Shown piece by piece: positions 11,739 through 23,900 of a stretch of DNA of 64,000 nt; the first letter of the stretch is position 1; every line of letters begins with the position of its first letter. Below the pieces are notes generated by a model. The model was given only the letters and a program-made list of their open reading frames with translations. It had not been told where the DNA came from and searched no databases. A program made the translations under genes and the position numbers. The stretch is from Glebionis coronaria (lineage: Eukaryota; Streptophyta; Magnoliopsida; Asterales; Asteraceae), in NCBI GenBank assembly GCA_025667525.1, contig CM046876.1, positions 24,267,224 to 24,331,223 of the forward strand. Direction: 5' to 3'.

Positions 11739-12082
11739 TGAAGGTCTACGGGATTATTGGCCTATTCTATATCATGGATTTGGTGGATTAGGTTGGTTGA
11801 TTTAGATGATAATCATAAGGAAATGAAAGAAAGAGATGAAGGATTAGAGAGAGAAAGGAGAGAAAAGGGGAAATGTAGAGAGAGAAAGTGAAAGATGAAT
11901 AAATGATTAAGTGTGAAATGAGAATCAACAACCCCTCCTAACATGCTAGGAGGGGATATATATAGCCCACCCTACATGTGGGCTATATGGACCATACATA
12001 AAGTAAATAGATCACGAGCCCATTACATAATTATCGTTGGAGCGACCGATCCTTCATAAATACGTAAAACGTATTTCCAACA
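11739..12082 (-). repeat. 5' LTR of gag-only element C
   Basis: This 344-bp LTR is the direct repeat of 3135-3477. It holds the same two stem-loops bracketing a TATATATA box (near 11932-11988), so leftward transcription probably starts here. It is followed at 12083-12087 by the CAATC target duplication. Confidence 0.93.
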
Positions 12083-12840
12083 CAATCCTTCTTAAGTTAT
12101 CTTGAGGTATACACAAACATTTACCCCTAAACAGAAGTTTAGTTAAATATTTTATGTATAAGGGAATAATCCCTTTAAAATCCTTTGTTAAAACATTTGT
12201 CAAAATATATTTCCATTTCTTTTTGGTAAAATCCAAAGTCTTAAAAGGGCTCTTAATTTTTGAAGAGTCTATATGCATACATCTTACCATTATTAATCCA
12301 ATGGTCATTTTATGTAAAGGATTAAGTTTATAATCACATATCAATTATTCAAGGTTCAGGTTTCATTGCTTAGCCAATTCAGGGCAATTCATAACTAATT
12401 ATTAACTCATTATTATTCTTATATACAAACATTTGGTCCTTAATGATCTCAAGCATGAATTTATCAATTTACAGCCTACACACGTGATTCATCATAATTA
12501 TGAATACTACATGTGCATTGTCAATCCAAATGACATCACGTGAAACTCATAACGTTCATTACAAGTACCTGATGTAGTGATTGGAATAAATAATCTTTTC
12601 CGCAGATGCGAAGTTGATGATAACCATGTTATGGATCAAATTTGCTAGAACCTTGTAAATGATCGAACAATTCTTCCATTTCGAGTTATGGATATCGTTT
12701 TCGATTGTCAATTTACTCAGTTACAGTAATCTATAAATATAAGGAAAGATAACACCATAGCTCTTCAGGATGACAGGCTTGGTAAAATAAAATCTTTCTC
12801 CGACAACTCTCTCAGTTGTACGGTAATTCCTTAAATTCAG

Positions 12841-12944
12841 ATGGTGCTGACGTAAAGTGCACAAGCCATAGGTGCAGCACCGGAAATATAGTCAATACCA
12901 ATTTCAACTTGCCTTAGTGGCGAAAGTCTAGGTAATTCATCAAC
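12841..12944 (-). pseudogene. Reverse transcriptase N-terminal fragment of Gypsy element B
   Basis: Reading the minus strand from 12944 gives about 34 codons without a stop. They contain DELPRLSPLRQVEIGID followed by GAAPMACALY. This matches the segment that opens the Gypsy reverse transcriptase domain: an acidic-proline-leucine stretch, then the conserved ID and GAAP region. Frameshifts or stops follow. The fragment lies upstream, in element orientation, of the integrase scrap at 2188-2250, with element C inserted between them. Confidence 0.7.
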
Positions 12945-15552
12945 AAATACTTACTAAAGTTTAGATAACATAAACATCTTTTAATAAATACATATTAGGT
13001 TCCTCTAGATTATAATATCTATAACTAATTCACAACCATTCATAGTATACTTCTAAGTCTAAATACAGGATATCGTCATCCACCAAGAATTATTTAGATC
13101 ACTTTTGATAGTCAACATCTTATCATTTAGGGAAATTCTATTCGAGTTCCCGTCAATTAAGACAATGTCGTCATGTCATAATCAATCAATCCATTCTACT
13201 GGCACTATCAACCTTCCAGTTTTATTGCCGTTGATAAGATGTGAACTTCTCAAAAGACTAATAATAATTCATAATCCTTCACAAATTCAAGGATATACGG
13301 AGACACACCTAATCCTTAAAAGAGTAAGGTCAACGTATAATCTAAGCGAGAGAATTTCAAATCAGATATAGACGAAAACATTTAACGAATATGAATATAT
13401 CCCATGTTTTCATAATTTGAGTACGCATTCGAAAGCTCCTCGGATCGTTACCCAGGTCATTCAAATGAAATCAAATCATAAGGAATGATAAGAACATCAA
13501 TACACCCAGTCGGGTATCAACACTCGGTAATCAGATACTTTTCCTAAGAATCTCACTACGGGAGAATTGGACAAGAAAGAATTGTCAATTGTCATATAAG
13601 ACAATTTCCACAGATGAGTAAATTCGACTCAGAAGAATAGATGCTACAGGCACATATGTAGGTGTCCCTAACACTATGTCCCTATTTTTCACTTCTTGCA
13701 GATCTCATAAATTTTTAATCTTTCACAATCTTCAAAGAAATTTAGTGTTTATTAATCAGTTTTATGGTGACTACTAATCAGCCTTGCATGGTCCATTCCA
13801 AATTGTATGTAGGCGCGCAACTATATACAATTTCAAGATTAACGATGCAATACTCAGTTCGTCAAAATTTCATCATCATGTTTATAATAAAAACATTTTC
13901 ATGCTTAATTCTTAAATAAGAATCAGAAATAAATTATCAAAGATTTTCTTTGCTATGAAAACAATTAAGTTTTCCACGGTGTTTCATAAACAATTTCATT
14001 TCGATAATGATCACTTATAAATCTTACTTTGAATAATCCTTATAGTGATGAAAATTAAATTTTCTCAAAGGGTACCATTTTATCTTATAAAAACAATGAG
14101 TGATCTGCAAAAGAGTGATGAAAGCTTGTTCACCAAGAATTAACTACGATATGATAGAAAATGAGCTTAGCCAAATAATCACGAGGTTCATGATCTCGAT
14201 GGCACTCAAAAAGAATAATTCACAACGTAACTCAATTCAAGATGAGTACTTGTTCAATGGTTGCATCACTAATGCGAACATTAGGATGAAGCAATAAAAG
14301 ATAGATAACATCGATACATGTGGGATTTAGCAATCAAAGGTAGTCTTTTCATTAATCACAAACAAGTCAAAAATTGTACCGTAACACATTACGCGTCACT
14401 ATGTCATACAATTCTCAGAACTCATCCTACCAACTGATATCTCAGTTAAGTTCGGGATTTTTAAAAGATACCACAATGAATACTAATCTACAAGAGTCAT
14501 TAGGTGTTCCACATGTCCCGGAAGATCCATTGGTCCCAATTCCAAAGAAGATTTCTTCAATTTATGTCTTGGACACTAGGCATCCTCGTTAGTGGACAAT
14601 GGCCTAGGAACAACACTTAACACAAACCTACAATCAATTAAAATCTTATAATTCAATCACAGGACTTAACGACTTCCTCTTATCAATCTTATATTCCATA
14701 CAAGTTAAATTTTACTTTATTCAAATTTCAACCAATTTTATACTCAATTCAATATCCTACCTCATATTCCAATAGTTTCATCTTATTCTTTGGCCTTGTA
14801 AAGGCAATAAAAGCTCAATATGATCAACACTTAATTTCCAATCCTATAACTCTTACAACATAATTATCAAATGAGTCACTAGTATGAAATGACTCACACA
14901 TTCAATTAGAATTCTCGGAAAGGTTTTAGTGGCATGAGGCTTCTGGGTAATGGTTCCATTGACAGCCTCAAGTGCAACATTCACCCTTTCGATTTCAATT
15001 TAAGAATTGGATGACAACGAATCAGATGACATCTTTCTAGGTGGTAACGTTTTGTCAAACTCCACTCTATAAGGAAAGATCGTCATGACATCGATATCAG
15101 ATTTAATCTCGCCAATTCTTTTTCAATATCACGATCAACTAATATCTATACTTCTACGAATATCAACCATTTGTTGGGATCATAAATATCCACAACTTGG
15201 TTTAGATCTAGGATAGCTAGAATTCCTACGAGAATAGCTTCGATTAATTTACTAGGGGAATTAGGGTTCCTTGTGACAATCTACGTCGTATAAATACCTC
15301 GTATAAAAATCAAAATAATCATCAAACAATCCTGTAATAAAATTACATCATATATATATATATAATCCAAGTTATATATATATATATTAAAATAACACTT
15401 CTCAGTCTTGGCCTTGTCGGTAACTCGGGAATTCTTCGGCACCGTTATAGTCAAAAGATTTTTAGACATTTTTAGAAAAATGTTTATAGTTAAAAGATTT
15501 TGAAATGTTTTATTCAAAACCTTAGTTTTAAAAATCTTTCGTTCTCTATAAC

Positions 15553-15571
15553 GAGAGCTCTGGTACCAAAT
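15553..15571 (-). other. Primer-binding site of element B
   Basis: The minus strand reads ATTTGGTACCAGAGCTC just inside the right LTR, one base from the standard tRNA-Met primer site TGGTATCAGAGC. It marks the right LTR as the 5' LTR of a minus-strand element. Confidence 0.85.
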
Positions 15572-18500
15572 TGTAACACCCCCAAATTTGTACAACTCAA
15601 TACAGCGGAAGACTAGTTGGTGTTACGGGATAGCACATTACTCACATCATAGACAACGCATAAAAATCGCGTCGTTTAATAATAAATCATTTTAATAGGC
15701 CATAAAATAGCCAAAGTTGTTTTATACAAATCCTTATCGAAAATCATAATATAGGCATTTGCCTTAAAAATCATAATACGAATCATTGTCGTTAAAAACA
15801 CCATACAATACGTTTTGCAACGTTGTATAGATCAAATAAAAACCGTTATATGAATATGGTTATATAAAACCAAAACACGAACATAATATCAATAGTATGA
15901 CCCTGTATTGCTAGTCAGGCAATACATCGTAATTCGAAGCGTCTAATATTATTTTGTTAAGTTTTGGATTATTACAAGCCGCATGACATTGTTACCTTAC
16001 TAAACCAAAACGGGTAGCTAACCCGATACCAATTTTGCCCATCTAAAGTAGCGTGTCGTCACAAAGGTCACGCTATGGAAATCTTCTCATACATTAATTC
16101 GCTTACCAATCAATGTGGCACGACGGGGATCAACCGTCAAGGCGCGAACTGGGGTGATCGTCCCCAAATAGTACTATTAAATGCATAAGCGTCTACCAAC
16201 TCCCGGTAGTTCACAATTCATGCTAATGGGACTTTTAGTGACATAACCTAACTTTAATAATCCATTTTATTTCATCTATCGGTTCCATTAATCATTTATC
16301 GGGTCATACAATCGGGTCATTCAATCATTCGGGTCCAAAAATCAATAAACAAACAATCGGGACAAATGGTGTCCTAAGTTTATAAAAACTAACATTTTAT
16401 CTCCCTCGCGGGTTTATAAAGCATTTATAAAACATTTAAAAGAGTGTGAGGCTATGAACTCACGTTGATGTGGGAAGGCGGGTGATCGGCAATTCGGACG
16501 TACGGTACGTGCTTCAATCACGGAAACCTAGACAAATAATACTCGGTCTTAGACGTTTGTCCAATGACTTTATAAAAATATCAATTATGTATACATATGA
16601 TGATTATTTATATATGATGATCAAGTGGGTTTACATATTCTCGTTTACTCATTTTAGTGTTATGTGTCGGTAACGTTTATACTAGTTCACTAGTTTTACC
16701 TATTTATGTATTTTAAGTCCAATAAACTTATTATAAGTTATTTAACTTATTTTAATCCATTTTGTACTTATATTATCAGTACATACACTTTCAAGTTGGG
16801 CCCAAATGGGTTAAGCCCAATAAGTTCTTTTTATGGGTGTTTATCTTATTTAGTCCAATTATTAGCCCAAGTATTAGTCCAATATGTTTACTTAGCTCGT
16901 TAATGTCCGTATGCCCTATAGTTCGGGTTTTATCGGTTTTTACTTGTTATACATGTCTATATATCAGTATATAAGTTTTATAAAGTTTTCATTAGACGGG
17001 TCCAACCATCTAAGTTTTATTTAACAAAAACGTTAATTTTACGGCGATAGCCGAAAAAGTCGTAAAAATCATGTTTATAGTTTTATATCTTATAAGACAT
17101 AACAAGTTACCATTTTTATAAAATGTCCACTTATTTAACCTTTAACATATTTATATAAATAAAATTTATGAGTTAGTGGGTTTTAACTTTACATTTTATA
17201 CAATATAATTTTGAGTGCTTATATAATAGTATTATACTTTATTTTTCAAAAATCTGATTTTTAACTTCACTTTCACCAAAACTGCCATATCTTGAGTTCT
17301 ATATGGAGATAGAAGCTCAAATGTTTATCACATAAACTAAATTATATGTGCTACATTTAACTCTTCTATGGCTACTGTTGAATCATCTTCTAAATATTTT
17401 CTAAAAATCGTCCAAAACAGTAACCTTAGATTTATACCCTAAACTTGTTTTGATCATATCTCACTCATTACAATGATTACATTGCATGGCAAACTCTCAC
17501 ATGTGTACAAGACCCATAGCTTACTGTAAATCCATTCCACTTCATCATTTTATCAGTTTACCATTTGGTTCTTTACTGTTTTATACAGCCATCAAATTTA
17601 ACCAAGATTTTAACCTTGTTTCATATGGTTTTTCACCTTTTTAATCATGTTTATCAACAACAAATCCCCACATAACATTTTTATCATCATATAATCATCA
17701 TATACATATACAATAGGAAATAAAATACATGTTTACATAATGAAAATAACAAGAAGATGAGGAGGAAAATCTTTATACCACCAAGTTGATGTAGGTTATG
17801 ATTTGGACATGGTTTTTGTTGGAGAAACTTGTGAATAATCATGACCATCTTCAAGACCACCATGCTCCATGAACTCCTTGTGGAAAATCAGCCCTCCTAC
17901 TCCATGAAAACTCCTCCTTGGATGTTATAAGCACCATCAATCAATAGGGTTTCAAAAGAGCTTCATCTTATGTGTAAATAACATAAGATTCCATGGTAAA
18001 TTTTTGATCAAATTTGATGTTTAAGGGAGAAATGGGACGGCATGTTTAGGCTAGAGAGAGAGAGCTTGGTGTGGTTTTGCATGTTGCAAATGGATGGAAT
18101 GAGAAGTTGCTAGTTTTGAGTTAAGTGGTAAAGGGAAAAATGCTTAAGATGTAAGCTAAATGTAACAAGTGTAAGGCTTGTTAGCTACACTTGACACCTC
18201 ATGGTGTTAAGTAGCTAACTTAGGCCGGTTTTGGGAGTGGGGTGGGACAAGTGTCCCACTTGTCTCATCCCATTTATTTACGGGTACTCCTCGATTCTAG
18301 TTTCCTCGATTTGCGTGCCCTCGGGTCGTTTTACGAAAAACGTTTTTATAAATTATGAATCAACGTCACAAAACGAATCCAATAAAAATTGTCTCATCAA
18401 AAACGGAGTTCGAAAACGTAAATACGTAATCCTAGGGTTTCCGGTTTAGTCGTAAAGGACGTTAAAATAAAATCGTAAGTCCTAATCTCTTCTCGTAAAT

Positions 18501-18765
18501 TTGTGAGTTTATGAACTAACACAAATTTAAAACTTCAAAATAATATTCTCAGATAAATTTATTTTCTGAAATGTCGGACTGTCACCAAAGACGGTGTACG
18601 TAAACGTAAGCACGTAACGTAGAATCCTCCGGTTTAGACGTAGTCGATGCTACTCCAAGACGTAATTCCAAATTTCTTCCCAAAAAATATGTGAGTTCAT
18701 ATTGTAAATTGTTTTTAAATAATATTGAGAATAAAATATCAACCATAAATTGACGGATTGTCACA
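15572..18765 (-). repeat. 5' LTR of Tekay-like Gypsy element B
   Basis: This is a 3194-bp LTR. On the plus strand it starts TGTAACACCCCC and ends GGATTGTCACA. The end next to the primer site carries TTCCGCTG close to GGGGGTGTTACA, a signature shared with the LTR fragment at 18766-19117 and typical of long LTRs of Tekay/Del chromoviruses. Its right part (17588-18765) matches the left-edge LTR. No gene is present; small open stretches in it are not conserved features. Confidence 0.9.
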
Positions 18766-19117
18766 TTTCAGGTAACCAAGATTGATAGCAGCGGAGCATG
18801 CGAGGATGGAAGTTGTTGTGGCTTGGCGGTCTACTTGTTTTTCCACCCGTATTTAACTTAAAACTCTTTTATTATTCTGTCATGTGAGCAAAAATGTACT
18901 TTTGGGTTGAGATTCAGTGGGGACCTAACGCAAACTCTGTTTTGTATTATCTTGGGATTTAAAAAACTGTAGACTTGTATGTTTTTAATAATGTTAAATA
19001 TATGTTTAAACTTTTACGTCTCTTTGAGTCGTTTAATATAGCTTATGTGTGATGATAACTACGTAGCACCCAAATGTTGTAGTTCCGCTGCGCATAGCAT
19101 TTGTTGGGGGTGTTATA
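18766..19117 (+). repeat. 3' end of a plus-strand Tekay-like LTR (element A), truncated by element B
   Basis: The segment ends TTCCGCTGCGCAT...GGGGGTGTTATA, the plus-orientation counterpart of the LTR end of element B, with C-to-T at the final TGTTACA. It lies between element B and the broken RNase H frame of the Tat element. So A was inserted in the Tat element, and B was inserted in A. The rest of A is left of the window. The flank after it is GTACC, whose partner cannot be seen. Confidence 0.7.
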
Positions 19118-22100
19118 GTACCGCATCCCTATCCGTCATGAGTACCGCACTTATTGCTCCATGTGTGGCTGAGAGATACATAATGAGCTCCTCCTTCGGC
19201 CGGGGAACTACTAGCATAGGGAGAGATGCAAGGTATTGCTTGAGTTGACCAAAGGCTTCCTCGGCTTCCTTTGTCCATCGGAAGTCTCTCTTCTTAATGC
19301 ACTTCTTGAGTGTTTTAAATAGGGGTAGTGACTTCTCTGCGGACTTTGATAAGAACCTATTTAGCCCGGCCAGCTTCCCATTTAAGGATTGCACCTGTTT
19401 CCGTGTCTGAGGGGATGGTAGCTGTATTACTGCGTCCGTTTTCTCTGGGCAAGGTTTGATGCCATTTGGATCAATCATATATCCAAGGAGCATCCCCTCC
19501 GTTTCCCCAAACGTGCATTTTTTTGGATTTAGCTTCATATTAATCCTCCTCAGTGTGTCGAATGTCTCTTGGACATCCCGGAGAAGTGCATCCTCCGTGT
19601 GACTTTTTATGACTAAGTCATCCACATAGACTTCCAGGTTGCGGCCTATCTATGAGTCAAAGGCTTTGTCCACAAGCCGTTGGTATGTAGCACCGGCGTT
19701 CTTTAGTCCAAACGGCATTTTCGTATAACAATATACGCCTTGACTAGTATGGAACGCCGTCTTCTCTGCGTCCTCCTCCGCCATCTGGATTTGGTGGTAT
19801 CCTTTATATGCGTCTAGGAAGCACTTAAAGGGATATCCACATAGAGATTCCACCTTCTAGTCAATCTCCGGTAACGGGTAACAATCCTGTGGACAGGCTT
19901 TCTTCAGATCTGTGAAATCCACACACATGCGCCAGCTTCCGTCGTGTTTTTTGACCATGACTGGATTGGATAACCACTCGTGGTAGTATACTTCGCGCAT
20001 GATACCCGCGTCCACTAGCTTCCGTACTTCATCCAGTATCACTCGGCTGCGTTCAGGTGCCTGGCCGCGCTTCTTTTGCTTGACGGGTTGATACCCCTGG
20101 CGGATCTGGAGCTTATGTTCTGCTATCGCGCGTGGTACGCCTGTCATGTGCTTTGGCTCCCATACGAATATGTCTAAATTTGCTTTTAAGAGGGAGCACA
20201 TGGCCCTCTTGCCGCTATCCGAGAGCGTTCCTCTTATGGATACCTCCTTTTCCGGATAATCAGGATGCATTGCCACCTTCCAATTGGGAGGTGGTGATCC
20301 ATCCTTGGGTGGAACAGGTGGAACCGGTGCTGTCACGGTATGACACTCGGATTCTGTTACGACTGTGTTGTAAATGGTGACGATCCCTCCCTCTACAGGG
20401 AATTTGATCATTCCGTGTGCCGTGGAAGGTACCGCCCGTATAGCCAGAATACCTGGTCTGCCTATGATCCCATTGTACGGAGAGTGTGAGCGTATCACCA
20501 TGAAGTTCATCCACGCAGTGGTGGAGTGTTCCTCATTCCCAATGGTTACAAGCAGACGCAGTTGCCCTATCGGCCAGATGGTGTCTCCACTAAAACCAGT
20601 GAGCGGCGCCGTGGCCTGTACCAATTGGCTTCTTATTTCTGGCCGTAACTGCACAAAACAGTGTTTGTACAGTACTTTTGCTGATGACCCTCCATCCACA
20701 TACATGCGACGAACATTGTGTGTTCCAATGCTTATCTCAATAGTGAGAGGCGCATCAATCACGTTGCTTGCTGTGATGGGAGGGAATGAGATTTCCCTGC
20801 CGCGTGAAAATTTTTGGCCAATTTTCTGCCTCATGCGGCGTTTTCTGGATTGGATCATGTATATGGTCGAAGGTTTGTCCTTTTGGGGATCCTTCTTGTC
20901 ATACTTCTTGTTATCTTTCCCATCCTTCCAATCCTTAACCAGATGCTTGAGTTTACCTGATTTGATCAGTGACTCAATATGCTTCTTGAGCTGGATACAT
21001 TCCTCCGTGCCATGGCCCTTGTCGTTATGGAACTCGCAGAAACGATTTCCTTGGCGACGGTCCGGCGGAGTCGTCATTGGGGGAGGCCTCGGAAAATTTG
21101 CCCCTTCCGTCAGCAAGATCTCCCGGTAGGACATCTTTAGAGGGGTAAACTTATCATCCGTCCGTCCTCCTTTGTTCTGGCTCTTGTAATATGAGCCCCT
21201 ACTATTGTTCTGATTGCTTTGACCGCCCGAATGTCTCCTGGACTGGTCGTTCGATCGGAAGCCGTTTCCTTTTGGAGGGTAGACCGCGACAACCGCTGTT
21301 TCTCCCTCTATGAAGTTTCTGACCCTTTCCATGAGGCCGTCATACCTCTCCGGACGCTTGTCATTGAGACGCCTGATTAATTCCCTGTTTGTTATGGCAT
21401 GCATGTAGTCGGAGATTTTCAGGAGTTCCGGCATTGTCTTTGTGCGTGTGCACTCGTCATTGAAGCGTTCAGTGAAGGCTTCTGTAGATTCCCCCGGCCG
21501 TTGCTTGACATTTTCCAATGAGACCGGATCCCTATTATACTTTTTCCGTTGAGTATTATTATTCTTGAACGCCGTGCGTAAGTCGGTGAAGCTATCAATT
21601 CTTCGCGGAGGGAGTCCCTCAAACCAGTCACGAGCATTACCGATCAAGGTCAAATTGAACATTTGGCACCATATAGGCATGGGCCATCGTTCAATTTTCG
21701 CCTGCGTATCAAATATCTTGAGGTGATCATCCGGATCACCAGTCCCGTCATAAGTATTGACACATGCCGGCATGCGACGCTTTGCGTCCTCGGAGTAATT
21801 CCGTATGCGGAGAGTAAAGGGATCTTCCCTGGGGTCTGCCCATGGACGAGTGAGTCTAGGATCTTCCCACGGGTCACACCACGGACGGGAAAGATCCTCC
21901 GCTTCTGCCTCTCAATAATAGGGGCCACCATAATACTCATCATTGTTTGGTGGCGGTGGAGGGGTACGCCTAGGTCGGCGACGCTTGGGCGGATGGTCAT
22001 CCGAGTCCTCTCCTGATGGATCTGGAGAAGGAGGTGGTGCCCCATCTCTTGGGTGAGGATCGCTCTTTTGAGAAGAGCCGGGAGTCTTCTTCCCAGTGTT

Positions 22101-22730
22101 CACCCTATCCCACACACTTGTGAGGCGAGTGGCTTTGGCTAGTTCCAGATCTGGCCGCTCGGGTGAACCATCAGACTTCTCTCCCCCTTCCCAAGACTGC
22201 GTTAGTTCCTGCATGAGGCGATCTCCTATGCGCTCAAACACATTCCTAGGCTGGGGAGTTTCCTCGAAGAGGCTCCGCTCCTGAGGCCGGGTCTTCCTCT
22301 TCCTCTGATTTTGGGAAGAGGTGCTTGGTTCGGCATTGCCAAAGTTGAGTCTAGATTGGAGGTTTCTCCCTAGATTCAACCTTGATGCAATCCCTGGGAT
22401 GATCCTATCAAAATTCTACGTGAGAACTCGAGTGAGATCCTCCTTGCTGAGTGGTTGGACTTCTACTTCTTCCTCAATCGACGGTCTGCGCGACTCCTTG
22501 TTAGGGGGATTGGGCGCACTCCCTGGATCAGGGTTGTCCAAGGTTAAAGTAGGTGGGGGAGTTATGGAGATCGTGCTCGTCACCCCCATGGACTGAAAAC
22601 CACCACGGTTGTTTGGTCTGCCCGTTGGGCGGTTAGGGGATTGATTGGGAATGAGTATCCCTTCCCCTTAGGACTTCAGATTTCTAGGATTTGTGTTCCT
22701 GGGATTAGCTTGGGGATGCCCCTTCGTCAT
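19118..22730 (-). pseudogene. Tat-type Gypsy gag-pol, five in-frame stops, 3' end cut off
   Basis: A single minus-strand frame runs 1204 codons from ATG 22730 (codons MTKGHPQ) to the break at 19118. It has no frameshift and only five nonsense codons: TAA 22668-22670, TAG 22416-22418, TGA 21912-21914, TAG 19857-19859, TAG 19650-19652. Order of domains: Pro/Arg-rich N-terminus (22730-21900); capsid with TYDGTGDPDDHL (about 21755); the cysteine-histidine motif CEFHNDKGHGTEEC (about 21050); aspartic protease with YVDGGSSAKVLY (about 20690); reverse transcriptase with WRMCVDFTDLKKACP (about 19925), FLDAYKGYHQI and YVDD (19628-19617); and the start of RNase H, which stops at DRDAV where element A's LTR begins. 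The rest of RNase H and integrase are missing. The motif set and primer site assign it to the Tat/Ogre group of Ty3/Gypsy. Confidence 0.93.
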
Positions 22731-22774
22731 TGGGAATTCGAGATGAGAGTTCGCTCTAGCTTAGTGTAATGGGT

Positions 22775-22793
22775 CCCACTGATGGCGCCAACT
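22775..22793 (-). other. Primer-binding site of the Tat element
   Basis: The minus strand reads TTGGCGCCATCAGTGGG next to the LTR. TGGCGCC-type sites are characteristic of Tat/Athila elements, which use a primer other than tRNA-Met. The LTR starts on the plus strand with TGTTGATGC at 22794. Confidence 0.8.
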
Positions 22794-23376
22794 TGTTGAT
22801 GCAAAAGTTGGGTGATTCTTGCTAGACCCGAATTAGGCTTAATTCGGGCTGGCTGGGCTCCGGCTCCTGCACCAAGTGAACTGTTTGGTTGGGATCCTGC
22901 ACACTAAACAACACGCGTTAGACTTACCGTGGGAATGTTTCCCACGATTAGACTCCAGCGTGAGAGTAAGTAATCGGTTAGGGTTTATAGGAGTCGAGTG
23001 AGTTGAGAGTATAGAATGTAAAACCTTTGTGGAACCCTTGGGGGTTCCTTTTATAGGCAGTGAAACCCTAATGGGCTGTCACTGATACTTCGGCCCCAAG
23101 GAAAGGATAAGCACCAGAATTAGATTGATTGCTATCTTCTAACTATGGTGAGTGAATATCCTCTTCATTGGGGCAAATCCTAATCATAGACAGAATATGA
23201 TTCTGTCTAACCCTGTACCGGCCATGCCGGACCGTGGGCCGCACACGTGTGTGTAGTTACTGTTCATCCAAGCCCATAAGCTCAAATGACATTATTCCCA
23301 CCCATTTGTGATGGGCCGGATACGGGTAGTACCCGTGGGCCGGGTTCGTGACCCGGTCGGGGACTATACGTCATCA
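22794..23376 (-). repeat. 5' LTR of the Tat element
   Basis: About 583 bp, TGTTGATGC...TACGTCATCA on the plus strand. On the minus strand it holds CTATAAAAGG (near 23048-23055), a good TATA box for leftward transcription. It also contains several GGGCC/GGCCC-rich inverted motifs. The partner LTR lies outside the window, so the right end is set from the TG...CA rule only. The next five bases (AAAAG) would be one copy of the target duplication. Confidence 0.75.
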
Positions 23377-23839
23377 AAAAGTTATATTTATTGCTGGTGC
23401 ATCGGTATATTTATTCGGGTATTGGGTCGGTGTTTTCTTTTTGCTAACTCGGGTTCAGGTCGGTCGGATAAACCAGGATATTGCAAGGATTATTACTTTT
23501 TTTTACATTTTGTACTTAAAAGAGTACAAAAATAGACTTTTTTTTTACGTTTTACTCATATCCACATGATTAATCCCTGGATCTCAATAACAGTAGAAAA
23601 AAGTCGAGGCGCAAGGTGCCGGGACGAAAGCACACACATACTTACACGAAGGCGAACATTTATAGAAAAATACTTGTAAATTATATATTGCAGAAAACAC
23701 AATAATACATTATCACAAATTAAAAATACATCTTTCTAAATTGATATTTACATAATCTTTTGAATTGAATTGTTCGCTTGGAGAGTTGCTTCTTGTTCCA
23801 ACGACTGAGAATAGATAAGGCTGTGATGGGCACCATGTG
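23377..23839. other. Intergenic flank, no gene seen
   Basis: AT-rich DNA bordering the Tat insertion. It holds homopolymer T runs (23492, 23540). Small open stretches on the plus strand at 23308-23569 straddle the LTR edge and overlap each other in different frames, so I reject them. Confidence 0.5.
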
Positions 23840-23900
23840 CTATTTGTAAATATCCGCTGCCCAGTTACGTAGTTTCGCCGTAATCAGACCCATGTCAAGC
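23840..23900 (-). CDS. Possible last coding exon of an unidentified host gene
   Basis: On the minus strand, CATGCAG (acceptor, 23901-23907) is followed by 61 bases reading one split-codon base and then LDMGLITAKLRNWAADIYK and a TAG stop (23840-23842). The segment is clearly richer in G+C than its surroundings, and the acceptor fits the plant consensus. Upstream on the same strand there are donor-like sites at 26005 and 26220. I do not recognise the peptide. Twenty open codons alone are weak evidence, so this is only a candidate. Confidence 0.3.

Larger units (their letters stand above)
1177..15571 (-). mobile_element. Internal region of Gypsy element B, decayed, interrupted by element C
   Basis: This is the body of the minus-strand element whose LTRs are at 1-1176 and 15572-18765. 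Excluding the insertion at 3135-12087, it is about 5.4 kb. The order agrees with Gypsy: a primer-binding site next to the right LTR, a reverse-transcriptase scrap at 12841-12944, and an integrase scrap at 2188-2250 near the left LTR. No frame stays open for more than about 100 codons. I could not place gag or protease in 13000-15550. Because the LTRs are nearly identical, the coding decay probably predates this insertion (inference). Confidence 0.75.

Noticed and set aside
20374..21129. 251-codon plus-strand frame opposite Tat gag-pol, and smaller frames at 20132, 21663, 22096 and 22321
   Set aside because: They are antisense shadows of the well-supported minus-strand gag-pol frame and show no domain of their own.
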